Under the pieces are notes generated by a model. That model searched no databases and was not told where the DNA came from. It saw only the letters and a list, made by a program, of their open reading frames with translations. Shown here piece after piece: positions 15,464-23,903 of a stretch of 54,968 nucleotides of DNA. The DNA is from Bradyrhizobium neotropicale. GTDB taxonomy: Bacteria; Pseudomonadota; Alphaproteobacteria; Rhizobiales; Xanthobacteraceae. The first letter of the stretch is position 1; each line of letters starts with the position of its first letter. The stretch is from the NCBI RefSeq assembly GCF_001641695.1, contig NZ_LSEF01000102.1:1-54968 (forward strand), read 5' to 3'. The position numbers were made by a program, and so were the translations under genes.

Positions 15464-18400
15464 ATGAAGCGCTTCAATCTTTCGGCCTGGGCCGTCAGCC
15501 ATCCGACGCTGGTCCTGTTCCTGATGATCGTGCTCGGTGCCGCCGGCTTCTTCTCCTACCAGAAGCTCGGCCGCGCCGAAGATCCGTTCTTCACGGTGAA
15601 GGTGGTCAACGTCTCCGTGATCTGGCCGGGCGCGACCGCGCAGGAGATGCAGACGCAGGTCGCCGATCCCATCGAGAAGAAGCTGCAGGAGCTGCCTTAC
15701 TTCGAGAAGGTGCAGACCTACTCCAAGCCCGCCTTCACCGCGCTCCAGGTCACCTTCCGCGACAACACCCCGCCGAAGGACGTTCCCTATCTCTTCTATC
15801 TGCTGCGCAAGAAGCTCGTCGACGTGCAGGGCCAGTTGCCGTCCGGCATCCTCGGGCCCGTGGTCAATGACGAGTTCTCCGACGTCGATTCCATCCTCTA
15901 CATGATGACCGGCGACGGCGCCGACTACGCGCAGCTCAAGAAGGTCTCCGAAGGTTTCCGCCAGCGCCTTCTGAAGGTGCCCGGCGTGACCAAGGTCGAC
16001 GTCTACGGCAACCAGGACGAACGCATCTTCGTCGAGTTCTCGCATGCCAAGCTTGCGACGCTGGGCATCACGCCGCAGGCGCTGTTCGACTCGCTCGCCA
16101 AGCAGAACAACGTGACCCCGGCCGGCACGGTCGAGACCTCGTCACAGCGCGTGCCGCTGCGCGTCACCGGTGCGCTTGACGGCGCCAAGGCGGTGGCCGA
16201 GACGCCGGTCGAGAGCAACGGCCGTGTCTTCCGCCTCGGTGACATCGCGACCGTCACCCACGGCTATGTCGATCCGCCGAGCTTCGTCGTGCGCCAGGAA
16301 GGCAAGCCCGCGATCGGCATCGGCGTCGTCACCGCCAAGGGCGCCAACATCCTCGAGCTCGGCAAGGAGGTCGAGAAGGCGACCGCCGAATTCATGAAGG
16401 CGGTGCCGCAGGGCGTCAATGTCGATCTGATCGCCGACCAGCCCAAGGTGGTCGAGCACGCGGTGGGCGAGTTCGTGCACTCCTTCATGGAAGCGCTCGT
16501 TATCGTGCTGTTCGTGTCGTTCCTCGCGCTCGGCTGGCGCACCGGCATCGTGGTCGCGATGTCCGTGCCGCTGGTGCTCGGCATCGTCTTCATCGTCATG
16601 AACACGATGTCGCTCGACCTGCACCGCATCACGCTCGGCGCGCTGATCATCGCGCTCGGCCTGCTCGTGGACGACGCCATCATCGCGGTCGAGATGATGG
16701 TGGTGAAGATGGAGCAGGGCTGGGACCGCATGCGCGCTGCGTCCTTTGCCTGGGAATCCACCGCGTTTCCGATGCTCACGGGAACGCTGGTCACGGCCGC
16801 TGGCTTCCTCCCCATCGGCTTTGCCAATTCCGCGGTCGGCGAATATGCCGGCAGCATCTTCTGGATCGTGGCGATCGCGCTGGTCGCTTCCTGGTTCGTG
16901 GCGGTGATCTTCACGCCCTATATCGGCGTCAAGCTGCTGCCGGACATGAAGCTGCACCACAACCACGATCCGCACGCGGTCTACGAGACCCGCATGTACC
17001 GCGGCCTGCGCGCGATCGTGCAGTGGTGCGTCAATCACCGCATCACGGTGGTGGTCGCGACCGTCGGCATTTTCGTCGCCTCGATCGTCGGCTTCGGCCA
17101 CGTCCAGCAGCAGTTCTTCCCGCTGTCGGAGCGCCCCGAGCTGTTCCTCCAGCTGCGCCTGCCGGAAGGCACCGCCTTCAACGTGACTGAGAAGGCCGTG
17201 AACAAGGCCGAGACGCTGCTCAAGGACGACAAGGACATCGCGACCTACACGGCCTATGTCGGCCAGGGCTCGCCGCGCTTCTGGCTCGGCCTCAATCCGC
17301 AGCTCCCGAACGAGGCCTTCGCCGAGATCGTCATCGTCGCCAAGGGCGTCGAGGCACGCGAGCGCGTCAAGGCCAAGATCGAGAACGCGGTCGCCGACGG
17401 CATGCTGACCGAGGCACGCGTCCGCGTCGACCGCTTCAACTTCGGTCCGCCGGTCGGCTTCCCCGTGCAGTTCCGCGTGATCGGCCCCGACGCCAACAAG
17501 GTGCGCGAGATCGCCTATCAGGTCCGCGACGTCATGCGGGAGAACAAGAACGTCAAGGACGTCCAGCTCGACTGGAACGAGCAGTCGCCCTACCTCAAGC
17601 TCGTCGTCGACCAGGACCGCGCGCGGGCCATGGGCCTGACGCCACAGGACGTGTCGCAGGCGCTGTCGATGCTGATCTCGGGCGCGCAGGTCACCACCGT
17701 GCGCGACGGCATCGAGAAGGTCGGCGTGGTTGCCCGTGCGATCCCGTCCGAACGCCTCGACCTCGGCGGCGTCGGCGACCTGACCATCACCTCGCGCAAC
17801 GGCGTTGCCGTGCCGCTGCAGCAGATCGCCAAGATCGAGTACTCGCATGAGGAGCCGATCATGTGGCGGCGCAACCGCGACATGGCGATCACCGTGCGCT
17901 CCGACGTCGTCGACGGCGTGCAGGCGCCCGACGTCACCAACCAGATCACGCCGAAGCTGAAGGCGATCAAGGACAACCTCGAGCCGGCCTACCGCATCGA
18001 GGCGGGTGGCGCCTTCGAGGAATCCGCCAAGGGCAACGCCTCGATCTTCATCCTCTTCCCGGTGATGGTCATGGTGATGCTGACGCTGCTGATGATCCAG
18101 CTCCAGAGCTTCTCGCGCCTGATCCTGGTGTTCCTGACCGCGCCGCTCGGCATCGTCGGTGCCTCGCTCGGCCTCAACGTCGCCAACGCGCCGTTCGGCT
18201 TCGTGGCGCTGCTCGGGCTGATCGCGCTCGCGGGCATGATCATGCGCAACACCGTCATCCTGGTCGACCAGATCGAGACCGACGTCTCGCACGGCCTGAC
18301 CCGGGGCGAGGCGATCGTGGAGGCAACCGTCCGCCGCGCCCGGCCCGTGGTGCTGACGGCGTTGGCGGCCATCCTCGCCATGATCCCGTTGTCGCGCTCG

Positions 18401-18601
18401 GCGTTCTGGGGCCCGATGGCGATCACGATCATGGGCGGATTGTTCGTTGCAACCTTCCTGACCCTCCTGTACCTGCCGGGTCTCTACGCGCTCTGGTTCC
18501 GCAAGAGCCTGGACGAGGCGGGCGCCCCCGAGCTGACCGCTGCGACGCAGCATGGGAGCGATGCCGAGCCGGCAATTCCGCTTGCTCAGGCGGCTGAATA
18601 A
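15464..18601 (+). CDS. RND efflux permease
   Basis: A 1045-residue proton-driven RND pump, full length for the AcrB-like superfamily. It has the standard 12-helix layout: helix 1 (VLFLMIVLGAAGFF), a large periplasmic loop, helices 2-6, a second loop, and helices 8-12. Helix 4 carries the proton-relay pair in GLLVDDAIIAVEMMV. An LRLPEG motif opens the second periplasmic half. Sequence style (WPGATAQEMQTQVADPIEKKLQELPYF) suggests the HAE1-like subgroup that exports drugs or solvents. GGAGAG precedes the ATG at 15464. No outer-membrane channel gene is adjacent, so it must borrow one. Confidence 0.93.
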   Translation: MKRFNLSAWAVSHPTLVLFLMIVLGAAGFFSYQKLGRAEDPFFTVKVVNVSVIWPGATAQEMQTQVADPIEKKLQELPYFEKVQTYSKPAFTALQVTFRDNTPPKDVPYLFYLLRKKLVDVQGQLPSGILGPVVNDEFSDVDSILYMMTGDGADYAQLKKVSEGFRQRLLKVPGVTKVDVYGNQDERIFVEFSHAKLATLGITPQALFDSLAKQNNVTPAGTVETSSQRVPLRVTGALDGAKAVAETPVESNGRVFRLGDIATVTHGYVDPPSFVVRQEGKPAIGIGVVTAKGANILELGKEVEKATAEFMKAVPQGVNVDLIADQPKVVEHAVGEFVHSFMEALVIVLFVSFLALGWRTGIVVAMSVPLVLGIVFIVMNTMSLDLHRITLGALIIALGLLVDDAIIAVEMMVVKMEQGWDRMRAASFAWESTAFPMLTGTLVTAAGFLPIGFANSAVGEYAGSIFWIVAIALVASWFVAVIFTPYIGVKLLPDMKLHHNHDPHAVYETRMYRGLRAIVQWCVNHRITVVVATVGIFVASIVGFGHVQQQFFPLSERPELFLQLRLPEGTAFNVTEKAVNKAETLLKDDKDIATYTAYVGQGSPRFWLGLNPQLPNEAFAEIVIVAKGVEARERVKAKIENAVADGMLTEARVRVDRFNFGPPVGFPVQFRVIGPDANKVREIAYQVRDVMRENKNVKDVQLDWNEQSPYLKLVVDQDRARAMGLTPQDVSQALSMLISGAQVTTVRDGIEKVGVVARAIPSERLDLGGVGDLTITSRNGVAVPLQQIAKIEYSHEEPIMWRRNRDMAITVRSDVVDGVQAPDVTNQITPKLKAIKDNLEPAYRIEAGGAFEESAKGNASIFILFPVMVMVMLTLLMIQLQSFSRLILVFLTAPLGIVGASLGLNVANAPFGFVALLGLIALAGMIMRNTVILVDQIETDVSHGLTRGEAIVEATVRRARPVVLTALAAILAMIPLSRSAFWGPMAITIMGGLFVATFLTLLYLPGLYALWFRKSLDEAGAPELTAATQHGSDAEPAIPLAQAAE

Positions 18602-18632
18602 ATGAAGAGTACCGACTAACGAGTCCTGATAG

Positions 18633-19232
18633 ATGACACTGATTGCGGAACATATCGAAGGCGACACCCGGGACCGGATTCTCGAGGTAGCCGAGCGGCT
18701 GTTCCGCCAGATCGGGTATCAGAAGACCACGGTCGGGGACATCGCCAAGGAGCTCAGGATGAGCCCCGCCAATGTTTATCGCTTCTTCGAATCGAAGAAG
18801 GCGATTCATCAGGCGGTGGCGCGGGGCTTGATGGGCGAGGTCGAGCTCGAGGCGCAGCGGATCGTGGCGAGGCCCGGTCCGGTGCTGGAGCGCTTCCGCG
18901 AGCTGCTCACCACCATCCACCGCATGAACACCGAGCGCTATGTCGGCGATAACAAGCTGCACGAGATGGTCGCGATCGCGATGGAGGAGGACTGGGACGT
19001 CTGCGTCGCCCATATGGAGTGCATTGCCGGGGTGATTGGCCAGATGATCGCGCAAGGCGTTGCCTCCGGCGAGTTCGAGGCGCCCGACCTGCCGCTGGCC
19101 TCGCTGTGCGCTTGCACCGCCATGATACGGTTCTTCCACCCGCAGATGATCGCCCAGTGCGCCACCAAGCCGGGCCCGACCATCGACCAGATGATCGATT
19201 TCGTCATCGCCGGTCTGTCCCCCCGCCACTGA
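18633..19232 (+). CDS. TetR/AcrR family regulator of the RND cluster
   Basis: A 199-residue repressor. The N-terminal HTH is clear at residues about 10-55 (TRDRILEVAERLFRQIGYQKTTVGDIAKELRMSPANVYRFFESKKAI). The C-terminal ligand-binding half is variable and has three cysteines. It lies 31 nt after the pump stop on the same strand, so it is probably the local regulator and is cotranscribed with the pump. The gap holds GACT-AACG-AGTC (18614-18625), a small palindrome also hinted at upstream of the adaptor gene. A conventional ribosome binding site is weak. Confidence 0.88.
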   Translation: MTLIAEHIEGDTRDRILEVAERLFRQIGYQKTTVGDIAKELRMSPANVYRFFESKKAIHQAVARGLMGEVELEAQRIVARPGPVLERFRELLTTIHRMNTERYVGDNKLHEMVAIAMEEDWDVCVAHMECIAGVIGQMIAQGVASGEFEAPDLPLASLCACTAMIRFFHPQMIAQCATKPGPTIDQMIDFVIAGLSPRH

Positions 19233-19310
19233 CGGGCCGGGGATTTCTTCCCTATAAGCAGCTTCACCGTCATCCCAGGGTGATGGCGGGCAAGGCGGAT
19301 CAACAGATTC

Positions 19311-19390
19311 CGTCATTGCGAGCGCAGCGAAGCAATCCAGGCTGTCTCCGCGGTGGGATTCTGGATTGCTTCGCTGCGCTCGCAATGACG
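19311..19390. repeat. Dispersed palindromic repeat, CGTCATTGCGAGCGCAGCGA family
   Basis: Near-perfect inverted arms of about 30 bp (CGTCATTGCGAGCGCAGCGA...). The left 34 bases match those at 37396 almost exactly. Confidence 0.85.
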
Positions 19391-19407
19391 ATCAGGGAAA
19401 AACCAGC

Positions 19408-20031
19408 GTGACCGACAAAGACCTGCACTTCTACGAGCCTGCCAAAGGCCACGGCCTCAAGCACGATCCCTTCAACGCCATCATCGCGCCGCGGCCGATC
19501 GGCTGGATCTCCTCCCGCGACGCCAACGGCCACGTCAATCTCGCGCCCTACAGCTTCTTCAACGCGTTCTGCTACACCCCGCCGATCATCGGCTTCTCCT
19601 CCACCAACTGGAAGGATTCGGTCGAGAACATCCAGCAGACCGGCGAGTTCGTCTGGAATCTCGCCACCATGGATCTGGCCAAGCACATGAACGCGACCGC
19701 GGCGCATGTCGCCCCCGAGGTCGACGAGTTCAAGATCGCAGGCCTCACCGCCGTCCCGGGCAGGCTGGTCAACGTGCCGCGCGTCGGTGAGAGCCCGGTG
19801 GCCTTCGAGTGCAAGGTGTCCGACATCGTCCGCCTCAAGGGCGCGGACGGCAAGGAGGCCGATGCCTGGCTGACGCTGGGTGAGGTCGTTGCCGTCCACA
19901 TCGACAAGGCCATGATCAAGGACGGCGTCTACCAGACCGCCGCCGCCCGCCCGATCGTCCGCGCCGGCCGCCGCGGCGATTATTTCGAGATCAGGCCGGA
20001 AAACATGTTCGAGATGGTCCGGCCGGACTGA
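19408..20031 (+). CDS. Flavin reductase family protein (FMN-binding split barrel)
   Basis: A 207-residue flavin reductase-like protein from GTG 19408, preceded by CAGGGAAAA. The core HDPFNAIIAPRPIGWISSRDANGHVNLAPYSFFNAFCYTPPIIGFSS is the FMN-binding signature of the split-barrel flavoproteins that supply reduced flavin or act as oxidoreductases. The middle segment EFVWNLATMDLAKHMNATAAHV is also typical. Its start lies only 18 nt after a palindromic repeat, so that repeat forms its leader. No partner monooxygenase is adjacent, and the physiological substrate is unknown. Confidence 0.87.
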   Translation: MTDKDLHFYEPAKGHGLKHDPFNAIIAPRPIGWISSRDANGHVNLAPYSFFNAFCYTPPIIGFSSTNWKDSVENIQQTGEFVWNLATMDLAKHMNATAAHVAPEVDEFKIAGLTAVPGRLVNVPRVGESPVAFECKVSDIVRLKGADGKEADAWLTLGEVVAVHIDKAMIKDGVYQTAAARPIVRAGRRGDYFEIRPENMFEMVRPD

Positions 20032-20064
20032 TCTGAGCCGGGTCACGCTCCCCCTTTCAATTTT

Positions 20065-20162
20065 CGTCATTCCGGGGGCGACGCGTCAGCGTCGAGCCCG
20101 GAATCCATGCGTCCGCGGATACATGGATTCCGGTTTCACGCTTCGCGTGCCCCGGAATGACG
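20065..20162. repeat. Dispersed palindromic repeat, CGTCATTCCGGGG family
   Basis: Outer arms CGTCATTCCGGGG / CCCCGGAATGACG, inner arms CCCGGAATCCATG / CATGGATTCCGG. A second copy is at 26843-26946. Confidence 0.85.
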
Positions 20163-20271
20163 GTGAGGGGACGAGCGCGCCCGTTACCCCCTCCCGGAAC
20201 TGCCACCGCGCCCCGGCCGTTATGGCCCTGGGCGGCCGCCCGGCCGCGTCAATTCGCTTCTTTTTGCGGGC

Positions 20272-20308
20272 GAAGTGTTCACTTCTGCCGGCCACTTTCC
20301 GCTAAAAT
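20272..20308 (+). promoter_or_regulatory. Promoter with palindromic operator for the fad operon
   Basis: GAAGTG-TT-CACTTC (20272-20285) is a perfect 6+6 inverted repeat. Its right part overlaps a possible -35 (TTCACT, 20279-20284), 18 nt before the -10-like TAAAAT at 20303-20308. The first gene, fadE, starts 43 nt later. A fatty-acid-responsive repressor is the natural candidate (inference). Confidence 0.45.
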
Positions 20309-20350
20309 GCCAGTCATCCGCGCGCTCCGTTCTTGCCATGAGGTTCTGCC

Positions 20351-22618
20351 ATGAGCTTCCGCCGCGACACCCTCACCAAGCCGATCTTCGCTCTCGCCCG
20401 CGGCGCCCTGCCTGCGATGTCCGACACCGAGCGCGAGGCGCTGGAAGCCGGCGACGTCTGGTGGGACGCCGATCTCTTCACCGGCAATCCCGACTGGTCG
20501 AAACTGCTGAACGTTGCGCCTGCGAGGCTGACCGACGAGGAGCGGGCCTTCCTCGACGGCCCCGTCAACGAGCTCTGCGCCATGCTCGACGAGTGGAAGA
20601 TCTTTTGGGAATGGCGCGACCTGCCGCTCGATGTCTGGCATTTCATCAAGCGCGAGAAGTTCTTCGGCATGATCATCCCGAAGGAGTTCGGCGGCCTCGG
20701 CTTCTCGCCTTATGCGCATTCGGAAGTGGTGCGCAAGATCTCGACCCGCTCGATCGCGGCCGCCGTCACGGTGATGGTACCGAACTCGCTCGGGCCGGGC
20801 GAACTTCTCATGCGGTTCGGCACCAAGGAGCAGCAGGAGCGCTGGCTGCCGCGGCTTGCCGACGGCCGCGACATTCCCTGCTTCGGCCTGACCAGCCCGG
20901 AAGCCGGCTCCGATGCCGCCTCGATGGTCGACACCGGTATCATCTGCAAGGGCATCTTCGACGGCCGCGAGGTCGTCGGCCTCAGGCTCAACTGGCACAA
21001 GCGCTACATCACGCTCGGTCCCGTCGCGACGCTCCTGGGCCTCGCCTTCAAGGCCTATGATCCCGATCATCTCGTGGGCAATCAGGAAGAGCTCGGCATC
21101 ACCGTGGCGCTGATCCCGACCAGCTTGCCTGGCGTCGAGATCGGCCATCGCCATCTGCCGTCGATGCAGGTGTTCCAGAATGGCCCGAACCGGGGACGCG
21201 ATGTCTTCATTCCGCTCGACTATGTCATCGCTGGCAAGGAGCTGTTAGGGCAGGGCTGGAAGATGTTGATGACGGCGCTTGCCGCCGGCCGCGGCATCTC
21301 GCTGCCGTCGCTGTCGGCCGCGGGCGCGGCCTTCGCGGCGCGCACCACCGGCGGTTATGCGCGCATCCGCGAGCAGTTCGGCATCTCCATATCCAAGTTC
21401 GAAGGCGTCGAGGAGCCGCTCGCGCGCATCGTCGCGACCGCCTACCAGCTCGATGCGGCGCGGCGGCTCACCTGCGCGGCGCTGAATGCCGGCGTTCATC
21501 CCGCCGTCATCTCCGGCATCATGAAGCTGCACGCGACCGAGCGGATGCGGACCGCGGTCGACGACGCCATGGACATCCATGGCGGCAAGGCCGTGATCGA
21601 CGGGCCGCAGAACTACCTCGGCAATCTGCATCGCGCCGTGCCGGTCGGCATCACGGTGGAGGGAGCCAACATCCTCACCCGCAATCTCATCGTGTTCGGG
21701 CAGGGCGCGATCCGCGCGCATCCCTATCTGCTCGACGAGATGAATGCGCTCGCCGACACCGACCGCGAGCGCGGGCTCACCGCCTTCGACAAGGCGTTCT
21801 GGGAGCATGTCGGCCACAGCTTCCAGACGCTGTTCCGCGCCTTCGGTCGCAGCTGGACCTTTGGCGCGTTCGCGCCGGCGCCGGATGCGGGCGAGGCGAC
21901 GGGGTTCTATCGGCAGCTCTCGCGCTATTCGGCGGGCTTCGCGCTCTGCGCCGACATGGCGCTGCTCACGCTCGGCGGCGCGCTCAAGCGCAAGGAGATG
22001 CTGTCGGCGCGCTTCGGCGACATCCTCTCCGAGCTCTATCTGCTCTCGGCCGCGCTGAAGCGCTGGCAGGACGAGGGCCGGCAGAAGGAGGATTTCGCCG
22101 CGCTCGAATGGTGCATGGCGACCGGCTTCAAAACCATCGAGAACAGGTTCGCCGAGATTCTCGCCAACCTGCCGAACCGCTTCGTTGCGGTGATCCTCAA
22201 GCTCGTGGTCCAGCCCTTCGGCGCCCGCGTGCTCGGTCCAAGTGACCGCGTCGTGCATCAATGTGCAAGCCTTGTGCTGGAGCCCTCGGCGGCACGCGAC
22301 CGCCTCACGCCGGATCTGGCCCATGTCGATGATGACAGCGGCTTTGCCCGGCTGGAGCGTGCGTTCAAGCTGGTCGCAGGCGCGGACGCGATCGCAAAGC
22401 GCATGCGCGCCGCGCATATCCGCGACTGGAAGGAGGCGGTCACCAAGGGCGTGATCACGCAGGCCGAAGGTGAGCAGCTTGCGGCGGCTCACGAAGCCGT
22501 CACAAAAGTGATCGAGGTCGATGATTTTGCGCCGGAGGCGCTGTCGCCGATTTACAAGAAAACCGGCGACGTGCATCAGTTCTTCCAGGAACTGGGTGAA
22601 CAGAGGGCGGCGAGCTGA
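20351..22618 (+). CDS. fadE: Acyl-CoA dehydrogenase, long FadE-type
   Basis: A 755-residue flavoenzyme catalysing the first step of fatty-acid beta-oxidation (acyl-CoA to enoyl-CoA). It is longer than the usual 380-residue dehydrogenases and belongs to the FadE class. Visible pieces are WHFIKREKFFGMIIPKEFGGLGFS, CFGLTSPEAGSDAASM (FAD/substrate region), GRGISLPSLSAAG and MDIHGGKAVIDGPQNYLG. The C-terminal 250 residues are the FadE-specific extension. It is the first gene of an operon. Its stop overlaps the thiolase start as TGATG, and the promoter region carries a palindromic operator. Confidence 0.93.
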   Translation: MSFRRDTLTKPIFALARGALPAMSDTEREALEAGDVWWDADLFTGNPDWSKLLNVAPARLTDEERAFLDGPVNELCAMLDEWKIFWEWRDLPLDVWHFIKREKFFGMIIPKEFGGLGFSPYAHSEVVRKISTRSIAAAVTVMVPNSLGPGELLMRFGTKEQQERWLPRLADGRDIPCFGLTSPEAGSDAASMVDTGIICKGIFDGREVVGLRLNWHKRYITLGPVATLLGLAFKAYDPDHLVGNQEELGITVALIPTSLPGVEIGHRHLPSMQVFQNGPNRGRDVFIPLDYVIAGKELLGQGWKMLMTALAAGRGISLPSLSAAGAAFAARTTGGYARIREQFGISISKFEGVEEPLARIVATAYQLDAARRLTCAALNAGVHPAVISGIMKLHATERMRTAVDDAMDIHGGKAVIDGPQNYLGNLHRAVPVGITVEGANILTRNLIVFGQGAIRAHPYLLDEMNALADTDRERGLTAFDKAFWEHVGHSFQTLFRAFGRSWTFGAFAPAPDAGEATGFYRQLSRYSAGFALCADMALLTLGGALKRKEMLSARFGDILSELYLLSAALKRWQDEGRQKEDFAALEWCMATGFKTIENRFAEILANLPNRFVAVILKLVVQPFGARVLGPSDRVVHQCASLVLEPSAARDRLTPDLAHVDDDSGFARLERAFKLVAGADAIAKRMRAAHIRDWKEAVTKGVITQAEGEQLAAAHEAVTKVIEVDDFAPEALSPIYKKTGDVHQFFQELGEQRAAS

Positions 22619-23901
22619 TGGCACGACCGGTTTTCATCGTCGACGGCAACCGGACGCCGTTTCTCAAGGCGCGTTCGGGGCCGGGGCCGTTCACACCGGT
22701 CGATCTCGCCGTGCAATGCGGCCGGCCGCTGCTGGCGCGTCAGCCGTTCGCGCCGACCGCCTTCGACCAGCTCATCCTCGGCTGCGTCAACGTGATCGCG
22801 GACGAGATGAACCCGGCGCGTGTCGCGGCGCTCAGGCTCGGCATGGGCGAGGACATGGTCGCCTTCACCGTGCAGATCAATTGCGGCTCCGGCATGCAGT
22901 CGATCGACACGGCGTACCGCTACATCCGCGAAGGACATGCCGACATGATCCTCGCCGGCGGCACCGAGGCACTGAGCCACGCGCCGCTGGTCTGGCCCAA
23001 TTCCGGCGTGCGCTGGTTCGCAGGCCTCGCCACCGCGAAGGGCATGGCGGCGAAGATCGCCGCGGCGCTGAAAGTGCGGCCGCGTTTCCTCAAGCCGATC
23101 ATTGGCCTCGAGCGCGGGCTGACCGATCCCATCACCGAGCTGAACATGGGCCAGACCGCAGAGGTCGTCGGCCATCTCTTTGGCATCACCCGCGCGCAAT
23201 CGGATGCCTATGCCGCCGAGAGCCATCGCCGGCTCGCGCATGCGCAGGCGCAAGGCTTCCTCAAGGGCGAGGTCGAGACCGCGTTCTCTCGTGACGGCAA
23301 GTTCTTCGACCACGACGACGGCGTGCGGCCTGACTCCACGCCGGAGACGCTGGCGAAGCTGAGGCCGGTATTCGAGCGCCCCTGGGGCCAGGTCACTGCC
23401 GGCAATTCCTCGCAGATCACCGACGGTGCCTCCTGGGTGGTCCTCGCCTCCGACGAGGCGGTGGTGAAGCACAAGCTGACACCGAAGGCGGTCATCATCG
23501 ACAGCAACTGGGCCGCGCTCGATCCGAGCATCATGGGGCTCGGCCCCGTGATGTCGGCGACGCCGCTGCTGTCGCGCAACAGCCTCACTATCCAAGACGT
23601 CGAGACCTGGGAGCTCAACGAGGCTTTCGCCACGCAGGTGCTTGGCTGCCTCGCCGCCTGGAACGACGACAAATTCTGCCGCGAGATCCTCAAGCTCGAC
23701 GGCGCGGCGGGCGAGATCGATCGCGACAAGCTCAATGTCGATGGCGGCGCGATCTCGCTCGGCCATCCCGTCGGCACCTCCGGCAACCGCATCGTGCTGC
23801 ATCTCGTCAACGCCATGAAGCGGCTCGGCACGCGGCGCGGCGTTGCTACCGAATGCATCGGCGGCGGGCTCGGCGGCGCCATGCTGATCGAAACGGTGTG
23901 A
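22618..23901 (+). CDS. fadI: Acetyl-CoA C-acyltransferase (thiolase)
   Basis: A 427-residue thiolase performing the last beta-oxidation step, cleaving 3-ketoacyl-CoA. Active-site Cys89 lies in FTVQINCGSGMQS. The His loop is GGAISLGHPVGTSGNR, and the C-terminal acid/base Cys is in ATECIGGGLGG. The NEAF motif is present (WELNEAFATQV). It is translationally coupled to fadE by a 1-nt overlap and is followed 2 nt later by fadJ. Gene order fadE-thiolase-fadJ fits a complete beta-oxidation set. The symbol fadI is used because the partner is FadJ-like; fadA is equally possible. Confidence 0.92.
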   Translation: MARPVFIVDGNRTPFLKARSGPGPFTPVDLAVQCGRPLLARQPFAPTAFDQLILGCVNVIADEMNPARVAALRLGMGEDMVAFTVQINCGSGMQSIDTAYRYIREGHADMILAGGTEALSHAPLVWPNSGVRWFAGLATAKGMAAKIAAALKVRPRFLKPIIGLERGLTDPITELNMGQTAEVVGHLFGITRAQSDAYAAESHRRLAHAQAQGFLKGEVETAFSRDGKFFDHDDGVRPDSTPETLAKLRPVFERPWGQVTAGNSSQITDGASWVVLASDEAVVKHKLTPKAVIIDSNWAALDPSIMGLGPVMSATPLLSRNSLTIQDVETWELNEAFATQVLGCLAAWNDDKFCREILKLDGAAGEIDRDKLNVDGGAISLGHPVGTSGNRIVLHLVNAMKRLGTRRGVATECIGGGLGGAMLIETV

Positions 23902-23903
23902 CC

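Larger units (their letters stand above)
20032..20350. other. Intergenic region: repeat plus fad promoter
   Basis: This 319-bp stretch has no credible gene. It holds one dispersed palindromic repeat (20065-20162) and the promoter/operator of the beta-oxidation operon near 20272-20308. Confidence 0.6.

Noticed and set aside
16142..18667. 841-aa open frame opposite the RND pump gene
   Set aside because: Arg/His/Asp-rich composition with no domain. It mirrors the GC-rich third-position bias of the pump gene.
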